In this document: piece after piece, positions 25,566 to 33,376 of the stretch
Layout: every line of letters starts with the position of its first letter
Position numbering within the stretch: the first letter of the stretch is position 1
Assembly (NCBI RefSeq): GCF_020217425.1
Contig: NZ_CP084090.1
Coordinates: 806,001 to 870,000, forward strand
Direction of reading: 5' to 3'
From: Halomicrobium urmianum
GTDB taxonomy: Archaea; Halobacteriota; Halobacteria; Halobacteriales; Haloarculaceae
Length of the DNA stretch: 64,000 nucleotides
Notes under the pieces: model-generated
Databases searched by the model: none
What the model was told of the DNA's origin: nothing
The model's input: the letters and a program-made list of their open reading frames with translations, nothing else
Made by a program: the position numbers and the translations under genes

Positions 25566-26282
25566 ATGACGTCCGTCCCGCTGCAGGCCGGCGACTGGCT
25601 GTTCGTCCTGCAAAACTGGGAGTTCCTTCTCCTCGGGACGATCGTGACCGTGCTACTGACGGCGACCAGCCTCGCGCTGGGCTTCGCTGCCGGCTTCCCG
25701 GCCGGTGCCGTCGAGGTGTACGGGTCGGGCCGCCTGCGCGAGTCCGTCAGCACCGCCGGCGTCGTCCTGCGCGGGACGCCCATCGTCGTGCTGATCGTCC
25801 TGTTCTACTTCGGCCTGCCGATCCCGCAACTGGGTACGGTGCCCGTGCTGGACGTCCAGCTGGACGCCTTCCTCGCGGCGACGCTAGCGCTCGGCCTCCG
25901 CAGCGCCGCCTACCAGAGCCAGGTGTTCCGCGGGGCCATCCAGTCCATCGGCGAGGGCCAGATGGAGGCCGCGCGGGCGGTCGGCATGTCCCGCCGCGGG
26001 GCGGTCCGCCACGTCATCTTCCCGCAGGCCGTCCGCCGGTCGATCCCGGGCTTCCAGAACGAGTTCACGATCGTCCTCAAGGACACCAGCGTCGCTTTCG
26101 CCATCGGACTGGCCGAACTGCTGACCCGGGCGGAGAACCTCTACCTCCAGCCCGGCCAGGGCACCGCCGTCATGGAGGTCATCCTCGCCATCACCGCCAT
26201 CTACTTCGTCCTCACGTTCACGACGAACCGGACGCTCGACTACCTCGAATCCGTCTACGCGATCCCCGGAGGGAACGAATGA
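25566..26282 (+). CDS. ABC transporter permease, polar amino acid type
   Basis: 238 aa with five to six helices. The cytoplasmic EAA-type loop GQMEAARAVGMSRRGAVRHVIFPQAVRRSIPG is clear, with the usual G-x3-AAR-A-G pattern that contacts the ATPase. It overlaps the ATPase start by 4 nt (ATGA), so translation is coupled. With the second permease (27010..28032) it would form the heterodimeric channel. Confidence 0.93.
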   Translation: MTSVPLQAGDWLFVLQNWEFLLLGTIVTVLLTATSLALGFAAGFPAGAVEVYGSGRLRESVSTAGVVLRGTPIVVLIVLFYFGLPIPQLGTVPVLDVQLDAFLAATLALGLRSAAYQSQVFRGAIQSIGEGQMEAARAVGMSRRGAVRHVIFPQAVRRSIPGFQNEFTIVLKDTSVAFAIGLAELLTRAENLYLQPGQGTAVMEVILAITAIYFVLTFTTNRTLDYLESVYAIPGGNE

Positions 26283-27013
26283 GCCTGCTACGCGTCGAGA
26301 ACGTCGACAAGGCCTACGGCGACGAGGAGGTACTGCACGACGTCAGCTTCGAGATGGACCAGCGCGACGTCGAGGTGATCGTCGGCCCCAGCGGGTCGGG
26401 CAAGTCGACGCTACTGCGCTGCGTCAACCGCCTCACCGAGATCGACGACGGCGAGATCTACCTCGACGACGAGGAGATCCACGGGATCGACGAGAACGAC
26501 CTGCGCCGCCGGGTGGGGATGGTGTTTCAGGACTTCAACCTGTTCGCCCACCGCACCGCGCGCGGCAACGTCACCCTCGGGCTGACCGAGGTACTGGACA
26601 TGTCTGAGTCGGAGGCCCGCGCGACGGCCGACGACTACCTCGACCGCGTGGGGCTGGCCGATCAGGCCGACTCCTACCCCGCGGAGCTGTCGGGCGGCCA
26701 GAAGCAGCGCGTCGGCATCGCCCGCGCGCTGGCGATGGACCCCGAGCTCATCCTGTTCGACGAGCCGACCAGCGCGCTCGACCCCGAACTCATCGGCGAA
26801 GTGCTCGAAGTGATGAACGACCTCGCCGAGGAGGGGATGACCATGCTCTGTGTCACCCACGAGATGGGCTTCGCCCGGTCGGCGGCGTCGACGCTGACCG
26901 TCCTCGACGACGGCCGGATCGTCGAGCGCGGACCGCCCGAGCGGCTGTTCGAGGACCCCGAGCACGACCGGACCCGGTCGTTCCTCGGTCAACTGACGGA
27001 CCTCGACCGATGA
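26279..27013 (+). CDS. ABC transporter ATP-binding protein, polar amino acid type
   Basis: 244 aa. Walker A GPSGSGKST (residues 36-44), signature LSGGQKQR, Walker B ELILFDEPTSALDPELI, and the switch His in VTHEMGFA. It is most like GlnQ/HisP-type ATPases. ATG overlaps the previous stop, and the last codon overlaps the next gene (ATGA at 27010). It powers uptake of the polar amino acid. Confidence 0.95.
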   Translation: MSLLRVENVDKAYGDEEVLHDVSFEMDQRDVEVIVGPSGSGKSTLLRCVNRLTEIDDGEIYLDDEEIHGIDENDLRRRVGMVFQDFNLFAHRTARGNVTLGLTEVLDMSESEARATADDYLDRVGLADQADSYPAELSGGQKQRVGIARALAMDPELILFDEPTSALDPELIGEVLEVMNDLAEEGMTMLCVTHEMGFARSAASTLTVLDDGRIVERGPPERLFEDPEHDRTRSFLGQLTDLDR

Positions 27014-28032
27014 GCGCGCACGAGGAGACCCAGCTGGAGGCGATCGGCGAACTCCCCGGCCGGCGGCGGCTGGTCGTCGGCGCGGTCGGTGCGTTCTTCT
27101 GGGCGTGGCTGCTCGCCCGCTGGGCGTACCACAACACGGTCCTCGACCGCCTGTTCACGTCGGTGGGCCTGCCGGACCTGATCAGGTCCGAGCGGGGCGT
27201 CCGCGGGCGCGAGCCCTGGCTCCCGGCGGCGCCGTTCGAGGCGGTCGCCGACGCCGTCGGGGGCGTCGCCGCGGCGCTCGGGCCGGCGAGCCCGCTGCTC
27301 GACTGGCTCGTCTGGCTGTTCGACCTCGCCGCCTTCGCGACGCAGACGGCGCCAGCGCTGGCCTCGGGCGCCTACCTCACCGTCCTCCTGACGGTCGTCT
27401 CCATGCTGCTGGGCCTGGTCATCGCCGTCCCCGTGTCCGTGGCCCGCGTGTACGGCGGACGCGTCCTCAACCTGCTCTCGCTGGCCTACACGGAGCTGAT
27501 CCGGGGGACGCCGCTTCTGGCGCAGCTCTTTTTCCTCTACTTCGGGCTGCCGCTGGCGGGCTGGTTCGACGGGTTCGCGTTCGTCGGGGAGGGGCCCGTC
27601 CCGCGGTCCGCCGTCTTCGTCGCCGTCGTGGGCTTCACGATCAACTCCTCGGCCTACCAGTCCGAGTACATCCGCGCGGCGCTGCAGTCCGTCGACGAGG
27701 GACAGCTGACCGCGGCCCGCGCCGTCGGCCTCTCGAAGCTCCAGGGAATCCGCCACGTCGTCCTGCCCCAGGGCCTGCGCTACGCCATCCCGGGCTGGAC
27801 CAACGAGTTCGTCTACCTGCTGAAGTACTCCTCGCTGGCCGCGTTCATCACCGTCCCCGAACTGTTCCGCCGGGCCCGGGACATCGGCTCGGACACGTTC
27901 CAGTTCACGGACGTCTACGTCGTCGTCGGGGTGTTCTACCTCGCGCTCGTCCTGACCGTCTCGCTCGCGATGGGACGAGTCGAGACGGTGGTCGCCATCC
28001 CCGGCCTCGGCAGGACCGGCGACGACCGCTGA
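27010..28032 (+). CDS. ABC transporter permease, polar amino acid type (long form)
   Basis: 340 aa, about 100 residues longer than the first permease. The extra N-terminal part (residues about 1-110) includes a membrane helix and a soluble loop. The standard permease core has ARAVGLSKLQGIRHVVLPQGLRYAIPG as its EAA loop. A four-base overlap with the ATPase gene suggests translational coupling. The two permeases differ in size, as in GlnP/HisM-like pairs, and are predicted to be the unequal halves of one channel. Confidence 0.9.
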   Translation: MSAHEETQLEAIGELPGRRRLVVGAVGAFFWAWLLARWAYHNTVLDRLFTSVGLPDLIRSERGVRGREPWLPAAPFEAVADAVGGVAAALGPASPLLDWLVWLFDLAAFATQTAPALASGAYLTVLLTVVSMLLGLVIAVPVSVARVYGGRVLNLLSLAYTELIRGTPLLAQLFFLYFGLPLAGWFDGFAFVGEGPVPRSAVFVAVVGFTINSSAYQSEYIRAALQSVDEGQLTAARAVGLSKLQGIRHVVLPQGLRYAIPGWTNEFVYLLKYSSLAAFITVPELFRRARDIGSDTFQFTDVYVVVGVFYLALVLTVSLAMGRVETVVAIPGLGRTGDDR

Positions 28033-28041
28033 CCGGGCGAG

Positions 28042-28113
28042 GCGACCGACCTGCTGGCCGAGCAACCGGACGAGGCCGCCACGTGCGCTCTCGACGTGAT
28101 CGACGGGGCATAG
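28042..28113 (+). pseudogene. Possible 3' remnant of a gene
   Basis: A reading frame starting right after the ABC operon encodes ATDLLAEQPDEAATCALDVIDGA and ends in TAG at 28111-28113, with no start codon. Amino-acid composition and codon use look coding, so this may be the tail of a lost gene. Too short to identify; the call rests on coding-like composition alone. Confidence 0.25.
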
Positions 28114-28220
28114 GCGAGTCGCGACAGCGGCGAGACGGCGTCGCCACTCCTCGTGGCGACCGAAAAAATGAGAACGGCGGTGCGACCGGGGACCGGATCC
28201 CCGGGCTGCCGTCGCAAGGG

Positions 28221-31200
28221 TTACGCGTCCTGCTGGACGGTGACGCTCGCGTTCGCCAGCACCGTTCTGTTGTCGACCACGAACGGACCGTCCTCGGTCC
28301 CGTTGGTGGCGACGAAGTCGAACGTCTCGTTGTCGGTCGTCTCCTGATGCGCCATCGCGATCTGGACGTCACCCTGGGTGAGCGCCGACTCCTGGAACTC
28401 GGCGCCGGTGACGTTGAACAACTCGATCGTCACGTTCTCGTGCGTTCCGGCCTCGAGGTACTCGGAGACGCCGATGACGCTATCGACGGTCTCGTTAGCC
28501 GTGTACAGCGAGGAGTTGTGGATCGCGACGTAGCCGGCGTCGCTCAGCGTGACGCTATCGATCACGACTGTCGAGCCGTTCGAGACCTGGTTCTCGAAGG
28601 TCACCGAGGTCTCGTTGGCCGCGACGGCGGTCTCGTTGTCGACGGTTTCGTTGTCGTCGATGATCCCGACGGTTTCGTTGTCGTCGATGATCCCGACGGT
28701 TTCGTTGTCGTCGACGTCGGTTTCGTTGTCGACGACGTCGGTCTCGTTATCGACGACGTCGGTCTCGTTGTCGGTCTCCTCGATGATCTCCAGGGTCACC
28801 GAGGCGTTGTCGACGACCGGTTCGCCGTCACTGAGGTAGGGACCGTCCTCGGTCCCGTTCGTCGCGACGAAGTCGAACGTCTCGTTGTCGTTCGTCTCCT
28901 GGTGTGGCATCGCCGTCAGGCGGTAGTCGTCGAGGACGTCCCGGTCGTACTCGGCTCCGGAGACGTTGAAGAGCGTGACGTTCACGTCCTCGTGCGTCCC
29001 GGCCTCGAGGTACTCCGAGACCCCGACGACGCTATCCACGGCCGCATTCTCCGTCGCGTTCTCCGCGTACAGAGAGGAGTTGTGGATCGCGACGTAACCG
29101 CCCTCGGGAACGGTGACGTTGTCCACCGTGACGACGGTGCCGTTCGTGATATGCCGCTCGAGGTTCACCGAGGCTTCCTCGGTTTCGTTGTCGACGACGG
29201 CCGTGTCGTTGTCGTCGATGATCCCGACGGTCTCGTTGTCGTCGACGTCGGTCTCGTTGTCGACGGTTTCGTTGTCGTCGATGATCCCGTCGGTTTCGTT
29301 GTCGTCGACGTCGGTCTCGTTATCGACAATCGCATCGGTCTCGTTGTCGACCATCTCGGTCTCGACGGCTATCGACGCGTTGTCGATGACGAGTTCACCG
29401 TCGCTGAGGTAGGGACCGTCCTCGGTCCCGTTGGTGGCGACGAAGTCGTACGTCTCGTTGTCGGTCGTCTCCAGGTGAGGCATCGCGGTCAGCTGCTGGT
29501 CCTCCTGGAGCGCGGTCTGATCGAACTCGACGCCGGAGACGTTGTAGAGCGTGACGTTCACGTTCTCGTGCGTCCCGGGTTCGAGGTACTCGGAGACGCC
29601 GATGACGCTGCCGAGGGCGTCACCCTCGAACAGCGAGGCGTTGTGGATTGTCACGTAACCGCCCTCGGGGACGGTGACGTCGTCCACCGTGACGACGGTG
29701 CCGTTCGAGGTCTGGTTCTCGAAGGTGACCGAGGCCTCCTCGGTCTCGTTGTCGACGACGTCCGTGTCGTTGTCGACGACGTCGGTTTCGTTGTCGTCGA
29801 TGATCCCGACAGTCTCGTTGTCGTCGACGCCGGTCTCGTTATCGACGACGTCGGTCTCGTTGTCGTCGATGATCCCGACAGTCTCGTTGTCGTCGACGTC
29901 GGTCTCGTTATCGACGGCGTCGGCCTCGACGGTTATCGACGCGTTGTCGATGACGAGTTCACCGTCGCTGAGGTAGGGACCGTCCTCGACCCCGTTGCTC
30001 ACGACGAAGTCGTACGACCCGTTCTGGGTGTCCTCCACGTGAGGCATCGCGGTCAGCTGCTGATCCTCCTGGAGGGCGTCCCGATCGAACTCGGCGCCGG
30101 TGACGTTGAAGAGCGTGACGTTCACGTCCTCGTGGTCCCCGGGCTCGAGGTACTCGGAGACGCCGATGACGCTACCGACGGCGTCGCCCTCGAACAGCGT
30201 CTCGTTGTGGATCGCGACGTAGCCGCCGTCGCTCAGCGTGACGCCGTCGACCACGACGGTGGTACCGTTCGAGGTCTGGTCCGCGAAGGTCACTGCCGCT
30301 TCCTGCTGGTCGGCAGTTTCGTTGTCGACCTCGGTCTCGTTGTCGATGATACCGACGGTCTCGTTATCCTCCGGGACTTCGTCACCCGGGGTAACCTCAT
30401 CGGGCGTCTCCGTCTCCGTCGGAGTTTCAGTCTCCGTCTCAGTCGGAGTCTCGGTTTCCGTCTCCGTCTCAGTCGGAGTCTCGGTTTCCGTCTCCGTCTC
30501 AGTCGGAGTCTCGGTTTCCGTCTCAGTCGGAGTCTCGGTTTCAGTCTCCGTCGGAGTCTCGGTTTCCGTCTCAGTCGGAGTCTCGGTTTCAGTCTCCGTC
30601 GGAGTTTCAGTCTCCGTCTCAGTCGGAGTCTCGGTTTCAGTCTCCGTCGGAGTTTCCGTCTCGGTAGGCGTCTCCGTCTCCTCGGGCGCGACGCCCGGGG
30701 ATTCGATGGTCAGCGTGCCCACGGAGAGGTCCTCGACGGTGAGCGACTCGGCACTCAGGTGTCCGTTCAGGAGGACTCCCTGAAGCGCGGACGCCTCCGT
30801 CGAGGCGCCCTCGAAGGTCACGCGGTCGGCCGAGACGCCTTCGAGCGTGACCGATTCGATCTCGGCGTCGATCGTCGCGACGCCGTCTTCGACGGTGATC
30901 GACGCCGAGTCGATCGAACCGATCTCGACGCGTTCGGCCTCGAAGCCTTCGACGTTATCGCCGATAGTGGCCTCGAACCCGTCGCGCATCGGCTCGTCCG
31001 TGCTCCGGAGCTCGTCCAGTGATATGGTCAGGTTGGACACCGTGACGTTCGACATCGTGACCGTCTCGGCCTGGACGTCTTCGGCGACGACGCTCTGGGC
31101 GTTACCTTCCTGCTGATTGGCCGCTCCAACTCCTGTGAACGCGACTGCGGTTCCCGCCGAGAGTACGACGGTCATCGCGAGGAGCAGCGCTTTCAGCCCG

Positions 31201-31226
31201 CTCGTCGTTGCTGGTGAATCTGTCAT
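28221..31226 (-). CDS. Large secreted surface protein with Thr/Glu stalk and four repeated domains rich in N-glycosylation sequons
   Basis: 1001 aa. An N-terminal signal peptide is visible (residues about 10-35). Residues about 177-275 are an almost pure Thr/Glu/Pro repeat (TETETPTE units). After that come four similar domains of about 120 residues (about 312-430, 497-620, 685-810, 875-1001), each with a YLE/GVSEYLE...DVNVTL...NVTGAEF core and ending in NAS. They resemble the haloarchaeal DUF7282 domain, though I could not run a search. Between them are linkers of 60-70 residues made of DNET units. By my count about 27 NET/NDT sequons lie in the linkers. No C-terminal anchor or LPXTG/PGF-CTERM signal is seen. 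It would be a heavily N- and perhaps O-glycosylated surface protein. Confidence 0.85.
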   Translation of the reverse strand: MTDSPATTSGLKALLLAMTVVLSAGTAVAFTGVGAANQQEGNAQSVVAEDVQAETVTMSNVTVSNLTISLDELRSTDEPMRDGFEATIGDNVEGFEAERVEIGSIDSASITVEDGVATIDAEIESVTLEGVSADRVTFEGASTEASALQGVLLNGHLSAESLTVEDLSVGTLTIESPGVAPEETETPTETETPTETETETPTETETETPTETETETPTETETETPTETETETPTETETETPTETETETETPTETETETETPTETETETPTETETPDEVTPGDEVPEDNETVGIIDNETEVDNETADQQEAAVTFADQTSNGTTVVVDGVTLSDGGYVAIHNETLFEGDAVGSVIGVSEYLEPGDHEDVNVTLFNVTGAEFDRDALQEDQQLTAMPHVEDTQNGSYDFVVSNGVEDGPYLSDGELVIDNASITVEADAVDNETDVDDNETVGIIDDNETDVVDNETGVDDNETVGIIDDNETDVVDNDTDVVDNETEEASVTFENQTSNGTVVTVDDVTVPEGGYVTIHNASLFEGDALGSVIGVSEYLEPGTHENVNVTLYNVSGVEFDQTALQEDQQLTAMPHLETTDNETYDFVATNGTEDGPYLSDGELVIDNASIAVETEMVDNETDAIVDNETDVDDNETDGIIDDNETVDNETDVDDNETVGIIDDNDTAVVDNETEEASVNLERHITNGTVVTVDNVTVPEGGYVAIHNSSLYAENATENAAVDSVVGVSEYLEAGTHEDVNVTLFNVSGAEYDRDVLDDYRLTAMPHQETNDNETFDFVATNGTEDGPYLSDGEPVVDNASVTLEIIEETDNETDVVDNETDVVDNETDVDDNETVGIIDDNETVGIIDDNETVDNETAVAANETSVTFENQVSNGSTVVIDSVTLSDAGYVAIHNSSLYTANETVDSVIGVSEYLEAGTHENVTIELFNVTGAEFQESALTQGDVQIAMAHQETTDNETFDFVATNGTEDGPFVVDNRTVLANASVTVQQDA
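30404..30690 (-). repeat. Low-complexity Thr/Glu/Pro-coding repeat
   Basis: About 95 codons of alternating ACN-GAR units interrupted by CCG, encoding TETETPTE-type repeats. It is a tandem repeat within the 1001-aa surface protein gene, likely to expand or contract by slippage, with GAG/GAA and ACN codon changes limiting exact repetition. It encodes a stiff, O-glycosylation-prone stalk. Confidence 0.8.
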
Positions 31227-31511
31227 GGCATGGATCCATCGGACGTATCGCCGGCAAGCGAGTTTGTTATACAGCGGCCAGATCCCCCAAGGATCGGCTT
31301 TGCGCGACGGCAGGCAGACGCGGGATTCGATATGGCGACCCTTGAACGATATGGGGGAGGGTAGGTGCGGCGATACGCAAGCGAGGACCTGGCACCGGAG
31401 GAGCGCGGCAGACGGACGCTGTGCCGCGGTCTGGTCCCCGGTTTCCGTCCCGATACCAGTACTCTTGACTTATCACGTGCGGCCGACGCCGTCGTCGTCT
31501 ACAAGTCGAAA
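31227..31511. other. Intergenic region with promoter of the surface-protein gene
   Basis: Upstream of the 1001-aa gene. On the minus strand TGTATAACAAAC near 31268 could be its TATA-like box, about 40 nt ahead of the ATG at 31226. The rest up to the palindromic element (31512) shows no convincing gene in any frame. Confidence 0.5.
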
Positions 31512-31596
31512 CTATAGTAGAAATTGAAACTATTCACACATCGAAGGGCGCCCCGAGTGCCCCTCGAGTGTGTCAGTGCGTTCAATGCTACTATAG
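31512..31596. repeat. Palindromic element, copy 2 (85 bp)
   Basis: Starts CTATAGTAGAAATTGAAAC and ends GTTCAATGCTACTATAG, with inverted arms CACACATCGAAGGG and CCCTCGAGTGTGT. It is nearly the reverse complement of copy 3 at 32285..32370, so copies 2 and 3 form an inverted pair around the acidic-protein gene. It is placed upstream of that gene, whose possible GTG/ATG starts all lie beyond it. Confidence 0.85.
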
Positions 31597-31853
31597 CGGG
31601 AAAGCGGCCGGACGGATCGGGCAGTTCCTCCAGTGGCCGCTCCCGTGCGGCGGCACCGAGCAGTCACACCGCTCCCGCCGTGCCCAGTCAGTCCACGTCG
31701 CCCGACGAGGGCCGGACTGCCGTCCCCAACGGACTTCATCGTGCATACCCAACGGAACACATGGTTCATCTACTGTGGCGAGTCCTGCGCGCCGTCGGAC
31801 TCCGACGAGAACGCGAAGACGCGGACGGCCGTCGGCCCACGCCTGAGACCGGC
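31597..31853. other. Stretch between palindromic element copy 2 and the acidic-protein gene
   Basis: No separate gene is convincing. An open frame continuing the acidic-protein gene upstream contains a possible earlier start at 31761 (MVHLLWRVLRAVGLRRE), so part of this stretch may be coding. Confidence 0.4.
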
Positions 31854-32300
31854 ATGCGCCGACTCCTTACGCTGCTCGGACTCGTCGGCGTCGCGTACGC
31901 CATCGCCAGGCGGCTCGGCGTCGACGCCGTCCCGTCGGCCGGCGAGGTCCGCCGGACTGCCGGCGACGCCCTCCCCGGCGACGCGCACGAAATCACCATC
32001 CGGGAACCCGGCGAGGCGGACGAGGAGGGCGACGACGGGACGGAAACGGATGCCGAGGCCGAAGCGGGCGAACCCACCGAGGCCGACCTGCCAGCCGAGG
32101 CCGTCGAGGAGCGCACCGTCGAGGACCCCGACGCGGAACCGGCGGAACCCGGGGAGATGACCGTCGACGAGGAGATCTCCGAGGACGTGCTCGACGAGGA
32201 CGCCGAGTCCGGCGAGAGCGCGTCTAGCACCGAGAGCGACGCGGGCGAGGGTGACGACGACGAAAGCGAGGGCGGCGCTGATCGCTATAGTAGAAAATGA
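31854..32300 (+). CDS. Small acidic protein with N-terminal membrane helix, bracketed by inverted palindromes
   Basis: 148 aa from the ATG at 31854 (MRRLLTLLGLVGVAYAIARR); an in-frame ATG at 31761 would add 31 residues. One basic/hydrophobic N-terminal helix, then a strongly acidic, disordered Glu/Asp/Ala-rich tail with no recognisable domain. The last codons (DRYSRK then TGA) run into palindromic element copy 3, so the element supplies the stop and the last four or five residues. Function unknown; it may be a membrane-tethered acidic tail protein. The inverted pair of elements around it is the notable feature. Confidence 0.6.
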   Translation: MRRLLTLLGLVGVAYAIARRLGVDAVPSAGEVRRTAGDALPGDAHEITIREPGEADEEGDDGTETDAEAEAGEPTEADLPAEAVEERTVEDPDAEPAEPGEMTVDEEISEDVLDEDAESGESASSTESDAGEGDDDESEGGADRYSRK

Positions 32301-32370
32301 ACGCACCGACACACTCGAGGGGCACTCGGAGTCCCCCTCGATGTGTGAATAGTTTCAATTTCTACTATAG
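32285..32370. repeat. Palindromic element, copy 3 (86 bp)
   Basis: Starts CTATAGTAGAAAATGAACGC and ends TTTCAATTTCTACTATAG. Near-reverse complement of copy 2 at 31512..31596. It carries the TGA (32298-32300) that ends the acidic-protein gene. Inner arms CACACTCGAGGGG and CCCCCTCGATGTGTG form the stem. Confidence 0.87.
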
Positions 32371-32563
32371 GGCGGTCGCGTCGCGTGGCTGGTCCGCGTT
32401 CCACGGGCCGCGGCGCGAACGAGCGCGACGCCACGCGGTCTGCGCCGGGCACAGAGTACCTCGCGCACGTAAACGTCGCCGTACCGGGCCCGCGTCTGCG
32501 GCCGCGGGGGCCCGACGATCGTAACACGGATATAACAAACTCGGGGGGCCGCGTGGGGACGTT

Positions 32564-33355
32564 ATGAGCCAGACAACCGCCGGGGCGGGGCTGCGCGGCG
32601 TCGACGTCGCCGGCCCGCCGGACGGCGAACCGATCGTCTTCGTCCACGGCGTCCTCTTCACGCGGGCGCTGTGGGCGCCCCAGCGCGAGGCGCTGTCCGA
32701 CGAGTTCCGCGTCGTAGTGCCGGACCTCCCCGGCCACGGCACCCGCTCGGAACTGGACTTCCGGATGGAGCGCGCGCTGGACCTCCTGACGGACGTGATC
32801 GACGAGGAGGCCGGCGGGTCGGCGACGCTGGCCGGCCTGTCGCTGGGCGGGTACGTCGCCACGGAGTTCGCGCAGCGCAACCCGGATATGGTCGACGCGC
32901 TGGTGATCTCCGGCAGCAGCGCCAACCCCGTGGGCTCGCTGGAGACGCTGACCCGGGCCGTCTCGAAGGCGTCGAACGCGGCGACGAAGAGCCGGCTGGT
33001 GCGGCGCGGCGTCGACAAGGTGTCCCGCTGGTGGGTCGACCGCCGGGACCTCCAGCAGGACGTGAAACGCGAGATCAAGGACGCCGGCTTCTACCCGAAG
33101 CAGTTCGGCGAAGCGGGCCACGAGCTGGCGGGCCGGGACTTCCGGACCGCGTTCGCGGCCTACCCCGGCCCGGCGCTGGTGTGCAACGGTCGGTGGGATC
33201 TGCTCAATCGGCTCGGCGAGAAGGCCCACGCCTCGACCGCGCGGGACGCCGACGTCGAGGTGATCGCCGGCGCCGGCCACGTCTGCACGCTCGAACGGCC
33301 CGACGACTACGTCGCGACGATCCGCCGCGTCGTCCGGACGCGGGCGAGACGATGA
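32564..33355 (+). CDS. Alpha/beta hydrolase
   Basis: 263 aa. The nucleophile elbow GLSLGGY gives Ser93; the oxyanion-hole motif FVHGVLFTRALW (residues 26-37), the acid near Asp212 (VCNGRWDLL) and His239 (GAGHVCTLERPDDY) complete a standard triad. The family includes esterases, lactonases, dehalogenases and C-C hydrolases; the substrate cannot be chosen. It is transcribed on its own after palindromic element copy 3 and is convergent with the MFS gene. Confidence 0.88.
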   Translation: MSQTTAGAGLRGVDVAGPPDGEPIVFVHGVLFTRALWAPQREALSDEFRVVVPDLPGHGTRSELDFRMERALDLLTDVIDEEAGGSATLAGLSLGGYVATEFAQRNPDMVDALVISGSSANPVGSLETLTRAVSKASNAATKSRLVRRGVDKVSRWWVDRRDLQQDVKREIKDAGFYPKQFGEAGHELAGRDFRTAFAAYPGPALVCNGRWDLLNRLGEKAHASTARDADVEVIAGAGHVCTLERPDDYVATIRRVVRTRARR

Positions 33356-33376
33356 TCGGCGGTTCTCCGGTCGCCG

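Noticed and set aside
28600-30690. Regular repeats that could suggest a CRISPR array.
   Set aside because: The repeats are codon-based (DNET and TETETP units) within an intact reading frame, with no constant repeat length and no unique spacers.
27105-31022. Very long open frames antisense or out of frame to known genes, such as one of about 1300 codons through the ABC permease and surface-protein region.
   Set aside because: High GC makes stop codons rare in all frames. These frames lack domain signatures, have Arg/Gly/Pro/Ala-rich low-complexity content and overlap well-supported genes.
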